Part shown: positions 32,145 to 40,509 of the stretch, piece by piece | Layout: every line of letters begins with the position of its first letter | How positions within the stretch are numbered: position 1 is the stretch's first letter | Origin: Kribbella sandramycini | Lineage (GTDB): Bacteria > Actinomycetota > Actinomycetes > Propionibacteriales > Kribbellaceae | Length of the DNA stretch: 64,000 nucleotides | NCBI RefSeq assembly: GCF_013131805.1 | Contig: NZ_JABJRC010000007.1 | Location: 428,045 to 492,044 of the forward strand | Direction of reading: 5' to 3' | Notes under the pieces: model-generated | Told to the model about the DNA's origin: nothing | What the model saw: only the letters and a program-made list of their open reading frames with translations | Databases searched by the model: none | Translations under genes and position numbers: made by a program

Positions 32145-33699
32145 GCCGCTCCCCCTCAGCCGCAATCTCCTCCGCCGTCCGGTCATACGGATACCACCGA
32201 CTCCGCACCGGCTCCCCAGCCGAGGCGTCGCCCGCCTCTCCGTCCGCCGCGTCTACGTGGTCGCCGTCCGCATCCAGCTCTTCATTCGCGACAGCCGACG
32301 GCGAGCCGTCAGCCACACTCCCGTCGCCGTCAGCCAGCCCCTCGGCGGCTTCGTCTGCTACCTCCGCCTGCCAGTCGTCGGCTGCAGTAGCGCCTGTCCC
32401 GTCGTGCACCGACTCCTCGGCGTCCGCGTCCAGCTCCTCATTCACAGCAACCGCACTCTCGCCGTCGTCCACAGAGACGCCGGACTGCGGGGTACCGGCC
32501 GTGGCGCCGTACTCAGACTCGTCGTCGTCCTCGTCGTCCGAGGTCTCGGCCTCAGCCGTGCCGGACTGCGAGTGCTCAGCCTCGTCGACCACCGGCTCGC
32601 CGGGCTGCGGGGTGTCGTCGTCCTCGTCGTCCTCGTCGTCCGCTTCGGCGGCGGGTGGGGACTGGGGTTCGGGGGCGAGGTCGTTCTCGAGGGGGCCGGG
32701 GGCTTCTTCGGGTTCGGCGGGGGGCTCGGGGGCGGCGGACTGGGCGGCCAGCTCGTCCTCGATGTCGTCCATGTCGGGGAGGTAGGGGGCGAGCTCGGGG
32801 AGGTCGTCGAGGGACTGCATGCCCATGCGCTCGAGGAAGTAGGTGGTGGTGCGGTAGAGCGTCGCCTGGGACTCGGTGTCGGCGCCGGCCTCTTCGACGA
32901 GCCCGCGGGCGATCAGGGTGCGCATGACGCCGTCGACGTTCACACCGCGGATGGCGGAGACGCGCGCGCGGCTGACCGGCTGCTTGTAGGCGACGACGGA
33001 GAGGGTCTCGAGCGCCGCCTGCGTGAGCCGCGCCTGCTGCCCGTCGAGCACGAACCGCTCGACGTACACCGCAGCCTCCGGGCGCGTGTAATACCGCCAG
33101 CCGCCGCCGATCTCCCGCAGGTCGAACCCACGCCCCTGCTCGCCGTACTCCGCCGAAAGCTCCTCCAGAGCCCCCGTCACATCCCCCGTCGGACGCCCCA
33201 CCGCCCGAGCCAACGTCAGCACCGGCAACGGCTCATCCGTCACCATCAGAATCGCCTCGAGCGCGCGCCTCATCGTCGCGTCGTCGACAACAACCTCATC
33301 CCCCACCGGCACCTCTGTCTGCCCCGGCGGCAAGTAATCCTCGTCCCCCCGCCCTTCGGCATCCACATCCGTTACGCCGTCGCCCACACCCCCACCAGTC
33401 GCCCCGGCGTCCACCCCCGCGTTCGCAGCAGCCTCCTCGGCGTCCGCTTCGCCCCCATCACCGCCACCCGCCTCGGGGTTGGGCGCATCAGCCGTCTCCA
33501 GATCACCGGCGGTCTGCTGGGGGCCGGCAGCTGCGCCTGCGGTGTGCTCGGCATCCGCATCTCCGGCAGCCTGCTCAGCATCCGCGCCCACAGGCGTGTG
33601 CTCCGCGTCCGCGGCGGTCTGCTCGGCGTCTGCACCCGCTGCCGTGTGCTCGGTGTCGGCTGGGGTTTGTTGCGGGTTGGGGGTGGTGGGGTGGGTCAC
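32137..33699 (-). CDS. scpB: Chromosome segregation/condensation protein ScpB with long acidic extensions
   Basis: 520 residues, about twice the usual length. The ScpB core (about 139-312) has two winged helices: MRRALEAILMVTDEPLPVLTLA, then LTQAALETLSVVAYKQPVSRA with VNVDGVMRTLIARGLVEE. It is the kleisin-associated subunit of SMC-ScpAB condensin. The 138-residue N-terminal and ~208-residue C-terminal extensions are Asp/Glu/Ala-rich and disordered. They contain internal repeats: ADAEQ-type units around residues 23-52, and two copies of an ANEELDAD/VNEELDAD unit near 419 and 471. GTG 33699 overlaps the scpA stop (GTGA). Confidence 0.92.
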   Translation of the reverse strand: MTHPTTPNPQQTPADTEHTAAGADAEQTAADAEHTPVGADAEQAAGDADAEHTAGAAAGPQQTAGDLETADAPNPEAGGGDGGEADAEEAAANAGVDAGATGGGVGDGVTDVDAEGRGDEDYLPPGQTEVPVGDEVVVDDATMRRALEAILMVTDEPLPVLTLARAVGRPTGDVTGALEELSAEYGEQGRGFDLREIGGGWRYYTRPEAAVYVERFVLDGQQARLTQAALETLSVVAYKQPVSRARVSAIRGVNVDGVMRTLIARGLVEEAGADTESQATLYRTTTYFLERMGMQSLDDLPELAPYLPDMDDIEDELAAQSAAPEPPAEPEEAPGPLENDLAPEPQSPPAAEADDEDDEDDDTPQPGEPVVDEAEHSQSGTAEAETSDDEDDDESEYGATAGTPQSGVSVDDGESAVAVNEELDADAEESVHDGTGATAADDWQAEVADEAAEGLADGDGSVADGSPSAVANEELDADGDHVDAADGEAGDASAGEPVRSRWYPYDRTAEEIAAEGERRE

Positions 33700-34688
33700 T
33701 GGGGCACCGTTTCGGGGGGTGATTCGGGCTGGGCGGGAGCCTCAGGGTCCTGGTGTTCGGTGTGGGAGTCGCCGGGTTCGAGGAAGGAGTCGTCGTCGGT
33801 GACGACGGGGGCCTCGCCGTCCTCGGAGGCGGGGAGGTTCTCTTCGTCGAACTCGTCGCTGACGGAGATGTCGCCCTCGTCGGAGCCGGTCCAGCGGATG
33901 GTCAGCTCGCCCAGGGGGGTGACCTGGTCGAAGGAGACGTCGGCGGAGCGGAAGAGTTCGAGGAGGGCGAGGAAGCGGCAGACGGTGGTGACGGTGTCCG
34001 GTGAGTCGGAGACGAGCATCCGGAACGTCGTGCTGCGCTGGCGGCGGAGCCGGTCGACGATGACGAGGGCCTGCTCGCGGACGGTGACCGCCGGCGCGTG
34101 CAGGTGGGCGAGGGAGACGCCTTCGGGGATGTTGTCCTTCGGCGCCAGCGCCTTCGCGGCGAGCGCGGCCAGGCCGGCCGGGTCGATACCGAGCAGCACC
34201 TCCGGCAGCAGTTCGGCGAACCGCGGCTCCACGCCGACGGCGCGCGGGAAGCGCTTCGCCTCCTGCGCCATCCGCTCCTGCACCAGCGCGGCGATCTGCT
34301 TGAACGCGCGGTACTGCAGCAGCCGCGCGAACAGCAGGTCGCGCGCTTCGAGCAGCGCGAGATCCTCGTCGTCCTCGACCTCGCCCTTGGGCAGCAGCCG
34401 GGCCGCTTTCAGGTCGAGCAGCGTCGCCGCGATCAGCAGGAACTCCGAGGTCTGATCGAGGTCCCACTCCGAGCCGAGCGCCTTGATGTGCGCGATGAAA
34501 TCGTCGGTGATGACCGACAGCGCGATCTCGGTGATGTCCAGCTTGTGCTTGCTGATCAGCTGCAGCAACAGGTCGAACGGCCCGTCGAAGTTCACCAGGT
34601 GAACCTCGAAACTCTTGCCCTCAGCAACGACTGGGACGGCGTCGTCCACAGCCGGAACCTCAATGGGCAAGGAGTCGGACACGGTCAC
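33696..34688 (-). CDS. scpA: Chromosome segregation/condensation protein ScpA (kleisin)
   Basis: 330 residues. FEVHLVNFDGPFDLLLQLISKHKLDITEIAL is the N-terminal kleisin domain that contacts the SMC neck. The central EFLLIAATLLDLKAARLLP is the ScpB-binding region. The C-terminal winged helix ends around FLALLELFRSADVSFDQ. A ~70-residue acidic tail (DEFDEENLP, TDDDSFLEPGDS) follows. GTG 34688 overlaps the upstream RHH gene stop (GTGA) and the scpA stop overlaps scpB likewise, so the three are coupled. Confidence 0.95.
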   Translation of the reverse strand: MTVSDSLPIEVPAVDDAVPVVAEGKSFEVHLVNFDGPFDLLLQLISKHKLDITEIALSVITDDFIAHIKALGSEWDLDQTSEFLLIAATLLDLKAARLLPKGEVEDDEDLALLEARDLLFARLLQYRAFKQIAALVQERMAQEAKRFPRAVGVEPRFAELLPEVLLGIDPAGLAALAAKALAPKDNIPEGVSLAHLHAPAVTVREQALVIVDRLRRQRSTTFRMLVSDSPDTVTTVCRFLALLELFRSADVSFDQVTPLGELTIRWTGSDEGDISVSDEFDEENLPASEDGEAPVVTDDDSFLEPGDSHTEHQDPEAPAQPESPPETVPQ

Positions 34689-35032
34689 TCCGAAGCCTTG
34701 AGCCGCCGTACCAGGACGGAGTCCGGCCCGTGGTCGACGAAGTCGGCCAGCAGGACGTCGATCGCCTCCCGGACGATCCGGCCGCGGTCCGCGCTGAGGC
34801 CGTGTTCGGCCCGCAGCGCCAAGCGCGTCTGTTCCAATCCGAGCAGCTCTTCTTCCGTCACATACACGGTGATCTTCGTGTCGTGGCGGATCCGCCCACT
34901 GGACTTGCGGTCGTCGGCGACCGTCGTCCGGGACCGTACCGACGACGGTCCTTCTGGGGTGGTGCGCTTCTCGGGTCTGGTCTGCTGCGGTGCCGCACCC
35001 CCGAAGAGTTCACTGGCACCTGGCAGGCTCAC
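34685..35032 (-). CDS. Small ribbon-helix-helix-like protein between parA and scpA
   Basis: 115 residues. The first ~45 are Pro/Ser/Arg-rich and probably disordered. The rest reads KITVYVTEEELLGLEQTRLALR then RIVREAIDVLLADF, a strand plus two helices resembling a ribbon-helix-helix DNA-binding fold. GTG 35032 overlaps the parA stop (GTGA), which decides the start against TTG 35044. Its position between parA and scpAB suggests a segregation accessory, possibly a centromere-binding or ParA-partner protein, but no ParB-like domain is present. Function is inferred from context only. Confidence 0.7.
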   Translation of the reverse strand: MSLPGASELFGGAAPQQTRPEKRTTPEGPSSVRSRTTVADDRKSSGRIRHDTKITVYVTEEELLGLEQTRLALRAEHGLSADRGRIVREAIDVLLADFVDHGPDSVLVRRLKASE

Positions 35033-36078
35033 CCGGCGGGACAACGCGCCAGCACCTCCTTGGCAAGATCGCGGTACTGCGTGGCCGCGGACGAGGACGG
35101 GGCGTACGTCGTGATCGGCTCGCCGACGACTGTCGTCTCGGGGAACTTCACGGTACGCCGGATGACGGTGTGGAAAACGCGCTCGTCGAAAGCCTGGACG
35201 ACGCGGTCGAGCACCTCACGCGCGTGCGTGGTGCGCCCGTCGAACATGGTGCCGAGGATGCCGACGATCTCCAGTTTCGGGTTCAGCCGGTCCTGCACCT
35301 TGCCGATCGTGTCGGTCAGCATGGCCAGACCGCGGAGCGCGAAGAACTCGCACTCGAGCGGGACGACGATACCGTTCGACGCGGTCAGCGCGTTGACCGT
35401 GAGCAGACCGAGCGACGGCGCGCAGTCGATCAGAATCACGTCGTAGTTGGGGATGATCGGCTCGAGGACGCGCTGCAGCGTGTACTCCCGGGCGACCTCC
35501 TGGACCAATTGCACCTCGGCCGCGGACAGGTCGATATTGGCCGGCAGCAGGTCGAGGTTCGGCACGTTGGTCGCCTGGATCACCTCGCCGGCGGTGATGT
35601 CGCGCTGCATCAGCAGGTTGTAGACCGACAGCTCCAGGTCGTGCGGCTGCACGCCGAGCCCGATCGAGGCCGAGCCCTGCGGGTCGAAGTCGATCAGCAG
35701 CACCTTGCGGCCGGTCTCGGCGATCGCGGCGCCGAGGTTGATCGTGGTCGTCGTCTTACCGACGCCGCCCTTCTGGTTGCACATCGCGATCACCTGCGCC
35801 GGACCGGTCTTGGTCGGCGGCAGGGGCTCCGGCAGGTCCGGCATCGGACGGCCGGTCGGCCCGAGCTTGCGCGGGCCGCTGGGATCGCTCACAGGTGCAA
35901 GGTCCTCCGCGGTGAGCTTGGCCGTCGGCCTCGGCATCGCCGCATAGTTTTCGGGTGGGGTCAGGTTCCGCTGGGGCGGCGGCGCGATCGGTTGCGCAGG
36001 CGTCGGCGGCTCGGAGCTCGGGTACTGCTCAGAGCCGTTGAACTGCTGCTCGGTGCCCGGGAATGTCGACTCGTTCAT
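35029..36078 (-). CDS. parA: ParA-family ATPase (Soj/MinD-like)
   Basis: 349 residues. A ~90-residue Pro-rich N-terminal extension precedes the ATPase core. The deviant Walker A is KGGVGKTTT (103-111), with IDFDPQGSASIGLG as switch and IDCAPSLGLLTVNAL as Walker B. The C-terminal half has GTMFDGRTTHAREVL, typical of ParA/Soj. In the scpAB-rluB setting this is the second ParA paralogue of actinomycetes, not the origin-proximal parAB pair. It probably organises DNA or positions a cargo. A 211-base upstream gap may hold its promoter. Confidence 0.9.
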   Translation of the reverse strand: MNESTFPGTEQQFNGSEQYPSSEPPTPAQPIAPPPQRNLTPPENYAAMPRPTAKLTAEDLAPVSDPSGPRKLGPTGRPMPDLPEPLPPTKTGPAQVIAMCNQKGGVGKTTTTINLGAAIAETGRKVLLIDFDPQGSASIGLGVQPHDLELSVYNLLMQRDITAGEVIQATNVPNLDLLPANIDLSAAEVQLVQEVAREYTLQRVLEPIIPNYDVILIDCAPSLGLLTVNALTASNGIVVPLECEFFALRGLAMLTDTIGKVQDRLNPKLEIVGILGTMFDGRTTHAREVLDRVVQAFDERVFHTVIRRTVKFPETTVVGEPITTYAPSSSAATQYRDLAKEVLARCPAG

Positions 36079-36289
36079 GACTCGCCAAACCTTTCAACCG
36101 ATACGGGCGACGCTTGCGACTGTAAGCGTGCATTCAAGCACTCTCAAGCGGCCACTCCGCACCCGGGTCGAGTGGTTTTCCCTCGGCAATCCACGGCAGG
36201 CCGATCACCCCGGACCGGTGACCGACTGTGAGCAGATCATTGCACACCGCTTTGATCGGCCCAGCATCGGGGTCCAGCTTTTCACGACG
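36079..36289. other. Gap between parA and xerD
   Basis: 211 bases, the upstream region of parA. Three AAGC tetrads spaced 10-12 bases apart (around 36124-36150) and a GGACCGGTGACC patch are the only patterns seen. No RNA gene or convincing terminator is visible. Confidence 0.4.
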
Positions 36290-37222
36290 CTACGTCGACA
36301 GCGCACGCGGGTGCGACGTCGCGTAGACCTCACGGAGTTTGTCGACCGTCACCAGCGTGTAGACCTGCGTTGTGGTCACCGACGCGTGGCCGAGCAACTC
36401 CTGGACCACGCGGACGTCGGCGCCGCCGTCCAGCAGATGGGTGGCGAAGGAGTGCCGCAGCGTGTGCGGAGAGATCTCTTTCGCGATTCCGGCGCGCTGA
36501 GCAGCGCGGCGCAGTACCGTCCAGGCACTCTGGCGTGAGAGCCGGCCGCCCCGCGCGTTGAGGAACAGCGCGTGCGTACCGCGCCCGCGGGACACCAGAT
36601 CCGGCCGGCCGCGCACCTGGTACGCCGACAGCGCATTCAGCGCGTACGTACCGACCGGCACCACCCGCTCCTTGCTGCCCTTACCGCGCAGCAGAACCGC
36701 ACCAGCCTCCAGATCGACGTCGTCGACGTCCAGCCCGACCGCCTCCGAGATGCGCGCACCAGTCCCGTAGAGGAACTCCAGCAACGCAGCATCCCGAGTA
36801 GCCAGTACTGCGGGCTCCGCCTCGGCACCTGCGGCCGCTGCGAGGATGCGGGTGACCTCATCGACAGACAGCGCCTTCGGCAGCCGCTGCGGCGGTGCTG
36901 GGGGTTTCACCGCGGCCGCAGGGTCAACCGCGGTGAGGCCCTCGCGCAGACAGAACTTGTGGAAACCGCGCACTGCAACGACGGTCCGGCCCGCGCTGGA
37001 CGCCGTCAGCGGCGGATGGTCGTCGTCGCCCTCCCGCAACCGCATCAGGAAGTCGCTGACCACAGCCTCGGTGACCCGGCCGAGATCGTCGATCCCGGTC
37101 CCCGAGAGGTAGGCGTCGTACCGGCGCAGGTCACGCCGGTACGACGCCAGAGTGTTCGCGGCGAGGCCGCGCTCCACCGTCAGGTGGTCCAGATAGGCGC
37201 CAACCGCACGGGTGACGCTCAG
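36290..37222 (-). CDS. xerD: Tyrosine recombinase XerD, probable CTG start
   Basis: 310 residues. An N-terminal SAM-like domain (AYLDHLTVERGLAANTLASYRRDLRRY) precedes the catalytic domain. Active-site residues are R157 (GARISE), K181 or K184 (RGKGSKERVVP), H253 and R256 (HTLRHSFATHLL), H279 (LLGHASVTT) and Y288. XerD resolves chromosome dimers at dif with XerC. No ATG, GTG or TTG in frame lies at the N-terminus expected for XerD: the first, GTG, is 16 codons inside the conserved domain. CTG 37222 overlaps the ald stop (CTGA), has GAGG 7 bases upstream and gives a normal XerD start. Confidence 0.9.
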   Translation of the reverse strand: MSVTRAVGAYLDHLTVERGLAANTLASYRRDLRRYDAYLSGTGIDDLGRVTEAVVSDFLMRLREGDDDHPPLTASSAGRTVVAVRGFHKFCLREGLTAVDPAAAVKPPAPPQRLPKALSVDEVTRILAAAAGAEAEPAVLATRDAALLEFLYGTGARISEAVGLDVDDVDLEAGAVLLRGKGSKERVVPVGTYALNALSAYQVRGRPDLVSRGRGTHALFLNARGGRLSRQSAWTVLRRAAQRAGIAKEISPHTLRHSFATHLLDGGADVRVVQELLGHASVTTTQVYTLVTVDKLREVYATSHPRALST

Positions 37223-38334
37223 ACCAGCACCTCGTCCAGCTTCAGCTGGGGCAGGTCGTGCGCCTCGGCGACCGGGCCATAGGTGACGTGGCCGTCGAAG
37301 GTGTTCAGACCGAGCGCCAGGCTGTGGTCGCTCTTCAGAGCCTCGCGCCAGCCCAGGTTGGCCAGCTCGATCGCGTACGGCAGCGTCACGTTGGTGAGCG
37401 CGTACGTCGACGTGTTCGGAACGGCGCCGGGCATGTTGGCGACGCAGTAGAACAACGAGTTGTGCACCTGGTAGACCGGGTCCGCGTGGGTGGTCGGACG
37501 CGAGTCCTCGAAGCAGCCGCCCTGGTCGATCGCGATGTCGACGAGCACACTGCCCGGCTTCATCCGGCTGACGAGCTCGTTGTTGATCAGCTTCGGCGCC
37601 TTCGCGCCGGGGACCAGCACGGCGCCGATGATCAGGTCGGCCTCGAGGGCCGCGCGCTCGATCTCGTAGGCGTTCGACGCGATCGTCAGCAGGTGGCCCT
37701 GGTAGATCTGGTCGGCCTGCCGCAGCCGCGCGATGTTGCGGTCGAACAGCTGCACCTGGGCCTGCATACCGAGCGCGATCGCGGCCGCGTTCATCCCGGA
37801 GACGCCGGCGCCGAGGATGACGACTCGGGCCGGGTGCGTGCCGGAGACGCCGCCGAGCAGGACACCGCGGCCACCGCCGCTGCGCATCAGGTGGTAGGCG
37901 CCGGACTGCGGCGCCAGCCGGCCCGCGACCTCGCTCATCGGCGCCAGCAGCGGCAGCGACCCGTCGGGCAGCTGGACCGTCTCGTAGGCGATACCGGTCG
38001 TCCCGGAGGCCATCAGCGCGTCGGTGCACTCACGACTCGCGGCCAGGTGCAGGTAGGTGAACAGGACCTGGTCCTTGCGCATCCGGTGGTACTCCTCGGC
38101 CACCGGCTCCTTCACCTTCAGCACCAGCTCGGCCTCGGCCCACACGTCGTCCGCGGTCGGCACGATCCGCGCCCCGGCGGCGACGAACTCCTCGTCGGGG
38201 ATCAGCGATCCGCTGCCCGCGTTCTGCTCGATCAGAACCTCGTGCCCGTTGCGCACGAACTCGTGCACACCGGAGGGGGTGATGGCCACCCGGTACTCGT
38301 GGTTCTTGACTTCCTTCGGAACTCCGACCTTCAC
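37219..38334 (-). CDS. ald: Alanine dehydrogenase
   Basis: 371 residues, the family length. MKVGVPKEVKNHEYRVAITP opens the protein. H96 (FTYLHLA) and the conserved Asp near 270 (IDQGGCFED) match the catalytic pair, and VVILGAGVSGMNAAAIA is the NAD-binding loop. It interconverts alanine and pyruvate/ammonia with NAD(H). I start at GTG 38334 with GAAGG upstream; the longer frame is the noncoding leader. It overlaps xerD by CTGA. The 294-base upstream region, shared with a divergent oxidoreductase, holds a GTCAC/GTGAC dyad that could serve an Lrp/AldR-like regulator. Confidence 0.95.
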   Translation of the reverse strand: MKVGVPKEVKNHEYRVAITPSGVHEFVRNGHEVLIEQNAGSGSLIPDEEFVAAGARIVPTADDVWAEAELVLKVKEPVAEEYHRMRKDQVLFTYLHLAASRECTDALMASGTTGIAYETVQLPDGSLPLLAPMSEVAGRLAPQSGAYHLMRSGGGRGVLLGGVSGTHPARVVILGAGVSGMNAAAIALGMQAQVQLFDRNIARLRQADQIYQGHLLTIASNAYEIERAALEADLIIGAVLVPGAKAPKLINNELVSRMKPGSVLVDIAIDQGGCFEDSRPTTHADPVYQVHNSLFYCVANMPGAVPNTSTYALTNVTLPYAIELANLGWREALKSDHSLALGLNTFDGHVTYGPVAEAHDLPQLKLDEVLV

Positions 38335-38514
38335 TGCATGCCCTTCTTTCACTTCCTGGGTGCGGCTCACCTCGTTGTGTCCGCGGCCCGGCGCCGAGGG
38401 GACACAGCCGGGTCGCTGCCGAGTGTATGCCCGCCGGGGCCATACCACCCGATCGGTTGGTCCCATCGGCTGGTGACTCGCGAGTAGGGGTGCCCCAACA
38501 GGCGGTGATGGCAA

Positions 38515-38530
38515 GTCACCTTGACGTGAC
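38515..38530. promoter_or_regulatory. Dyad in the ald / oxidoreductase divergent region
   Basis: GTCAC-CTTGAC-GTGAC, perfect 5-base arms and AA outside both ends, lies 181 bases upstream of ald and 99 bases before the oxidoreductase gene. A TACACT -10-like box for ald occurs nearer the gene. The rest of the 294-base gap shows no RNA motif that I recognise. Regulator unknown. Confidence 0.35.
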
Positions 38531-38628
38531 AACCATCATTGACGGGAGTGCCGCCTCGTCGGAGAGGATTACCTGACCCGTCCGCCCCGGGTCGCGCCTG
38601 GACAGTGGGATGACGAGAGGGGTACGAC

Positions 38629-39459
38629 GTGGCGATCGAACTGGGACGGTTCGGGGTCTGGCACGGTGCGCAGCACTGGGGCCCGGAACTGGCTGCCGGT
38701 CTGGAAGCGGCCGGGTACGGCGCGCTGTGGCTGGGGTCGAGCCCGGACGCGGGGCTGCGCGACGCGGAGGTGTTGCTGGCCGCAACGAGTTCCGTTGCCG
38801 TCGGCACCAGCGTGGTGAACATGTGGAAGTCGCCGGCGGCCGACGTGGCGGCGTCGTACCACCGGCTCGAGGACGCCGCTCCGGGGCGGTTCCTGCTCGG
38901 GGTCGGGATCGGGCATCCGGAGCACACGGCGCAGTACAAGTCGCCGTACGAGACGATCGTGAGCTACCTGGACGAGCTGGACGACGCGAAGGTGCCGGTC
39001 GAGCGACGGGCGCTGGCCGCGCTCGGTCCGAAGGTGCTGCACCTGGCCGGCACCCGCGCGACCGGAGCGCTGCCGTACCTGACCACACCCGAGCACACCC
39101 GGGAGGCGCGCCGTGTCCTCGGTGGCGGCGTGCTGCTCGCGCCGGAGCAGAAGATCGTCCTCGAAACCGACGAAGAGATCGCCCGGACCACAGCACGCGA
39201 CTACCTCGCGACCTACCTGCAGCTGGACAACTACGTCGCCAACCTCAAGCGCCTCGGCTTCACCGACGACGACATCGCGGACGGCGGTAGCGACCGGCTG
39301 ATCGACGCCCTCGTGCTGCACGGCTCCGCAGTGGAGATCGCCGAGGGCCTACGGGCTCACCTGGAGGCCGGAGCGGACCACGTAGCCATCCAGCAGCTCG
39401 GACGCGAGGAAATCGACCTGCTGCCCGGCTACGAGGCTCTGGCCACCGTCCTGGCCTGA
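38629..39459 (+). CDS. LLM-class F420-dependent oxidoreductase (TIGR03620-like)
   Basis: 276 residues in the luciferase-like TIM-barrel fold. It has FGVWHGAQHWGPELAAGLEAAGYGALWLG, then AVGTSVVNMWKSPAADVAASYHRLEDAAPGRFLLGVGIGHPE, and LLAPEQKIVLE in the second half. The pattern and size fit the TIGR03620 subgroup of actinobacterial F420-dependent enzymes, which reduce or oxidise small organic compounds. GTG 38629 is preceded by GAGAGGGG. It converges with the cupin gene, with one base between the stops. Confidence 0.85.
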   Translation: MAIELGRFGVWHGAQHWGPELAAGLEAAGYGALWLGSSPDAGLRDAEVLLAATSSVAVGTSVVNMWKSPAADVAASYHRLEDAAPGRFLLGVGIGHPEHTAQYKSPYETIVSYLDELDDAKVPVERRALAALGPKVLHLAGTRATGALPYLTTPEHTREARRVLGGGVLLAPEQKIVLETDEEIARTTARDYLATYLQLDNYVANLKRLGFTDDDIADGGSDRLIDALVLHGSAVEIAEGLRAHLEAGADHVAIQQLGREEIDLLPGYEALATVLA

Positions 39460-39460
39460 C

Positions 39461-39880
39461 TCACAGCAACGTGAAGTCCTCGAAGTCGAACCCCGGGGAC
39501 ACCACACAAGACACCAGCACCGCCTGATCCCCGGCCGGCCGCGCCGCCTGCCACGCGCCGGCCGGGATCACCACCTGCGGCTGCTCCCCAGCCCGTACGT
39601 CGGGCCCCAGCGTCACCGCCACCGCAGTCTCCGGCGACTCCCCGTACTCCAACGTCAACGGCCCACCCGAGTGCCACAACCAGATCTCCGCCGACCGCAC
39701 CCGATGCCACCGCGACTCCTCCCCCACCCCCAGCAAGAAGTAGATCGCCGTAGCACTGGCCCGCTGCCCCCCATACCCCTCCGGCTCGAACCCCACCCCG
39801 GACCGCCACGTCTCCCGATACCACCCACCCTCGGGATGCGCTGCCAGTTCCAGCAACTCCGCCAACTCCGGCTTCTCCAT
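39461..39880 (-). CDS. Cupin-fold protein, DUF985 family
   Basis: 139 residues. HPEGGWYRETWRSG at the start, then ASATAIYFLLGVGEESRWHRVRSAEIWLWHSGGPL and PQVVIPAGAWQAARPAGD, are the conserved blocks of DUF985 cupins. The HR and HS histidines could bind a metal or sugar nucleotide. Known members are epimerase-like in fold but without settled activity. I start at ATG 39880. Divergent from the HIT-like gene across 29 bases. Confidence 0.85.
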   Translation of the reverse strand: MEKPELAELLELAAHPEGGWYRETWRSGVGFEPEGYGGQRASATAIYFLLGVGEESRWHRVRSAEIWLWHSGGPLTLEYGESPETAVAVTLGPDVRAGEQPQVVIPAGAWQAARPAGDQAVLVSCVVSPGFDFEDFTLL

Positions 39881-39909
39881 ACCGTCGATTCTCCGGCACA
39901 GTACGGCGC

Positions 39910-40509
39910 ATGAGCGAACTGCCGTCCGACTACCACCGCAGGCTCCCGTACGGCGAACGGCTGTCGGCGGCGCCGCTGCTCGGGCACCCGTTCTTTCCGT
40001 TCGAGCAGGTGACGGTGGCTCCGCTGGCCGAGTTGACGCTGCCGGAGCCGCCACGGGCGGGTGCGCCGGGTGGTGCTGAGTGTCCTACGTGCGTTGAGCC
40101 GACGAAGGACGCAGTGTGGGGTGACGAGCAGTGGCTGCTGAAGGTGTTTGGTCCGACGGGGCTGCCGCTGGTCGCACTGCTGGTGTCGCGCGAGCACTAC
40201 CGGCTGGACACGCTGCCGGCTGAGCTGACTGCGACGCTGGGGCCGGTGCTGCAGCGGGTGGCTGGCGCTGTCGGGCGCATCGACGGTGTGGGGCGGACTC
40301 ACATCAACCGGTGGGGTGATGGGAGCGAGCACTTCCACATGTGGTTTCAGGCGCGTCCGGTCGGGATGATGCAGCTGCGTGGAGCCGGGATCGCGTTCTG
40401 GAACGACATGTTGCCGAACGTGCCGGAGGCCGAGTTCGCGGCGAACAAACGAACCGTGGCCGCCGCCCTCGGGGAGGGCGGCGGCTCGGTGTTACCAGGC
40501 GCCCAGTGA
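39910..40509 (+). CDS. HIT-superfamily-like protein
   Basis: 199 residues. A CPTC pair (about residues 58-61) precedes a segment WLLKVFGPTGLPLVALLVSREHYRLDTLP. H-F-H-M-W (about residues 138-142) in SEHFHMWFQARP then resembles the HxHxφ active-site strand of histidine-triad nucleotide hydrolases and GalT-like transferases, with the third position altered. Nucleotide-binding is plausible; catalysis is not certain. The gene overlaps the convergent cyclophilin gene by 18 bases. I do not recognise a named family. Confidence 0.6.
   Translation: MSELPSDYHRRLPYGERLSAAPLLGHPFFPFEQVTVAPLAELTLPEPPRAGAPGGAECPTCVEPTKDAVWGDEQWLLKVFGPTGLPLVALLVSREHYRLDTLPAELTATLGPVLQRVAGAVGRIDGVGRTHINRWGDGSEHFHMWFQARPVGMMQLRGAGIAFWNDMLPNVPEAEFAANKRTVAAALGEGGGSVLPGAQ

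Noticed and set aside
36079..36289. tRNA or small RNA in the parA-xerD gap
   Set aside because: No cloverleaf, T-loop GTTCRAA or paired acceptor ends could be found by eye.
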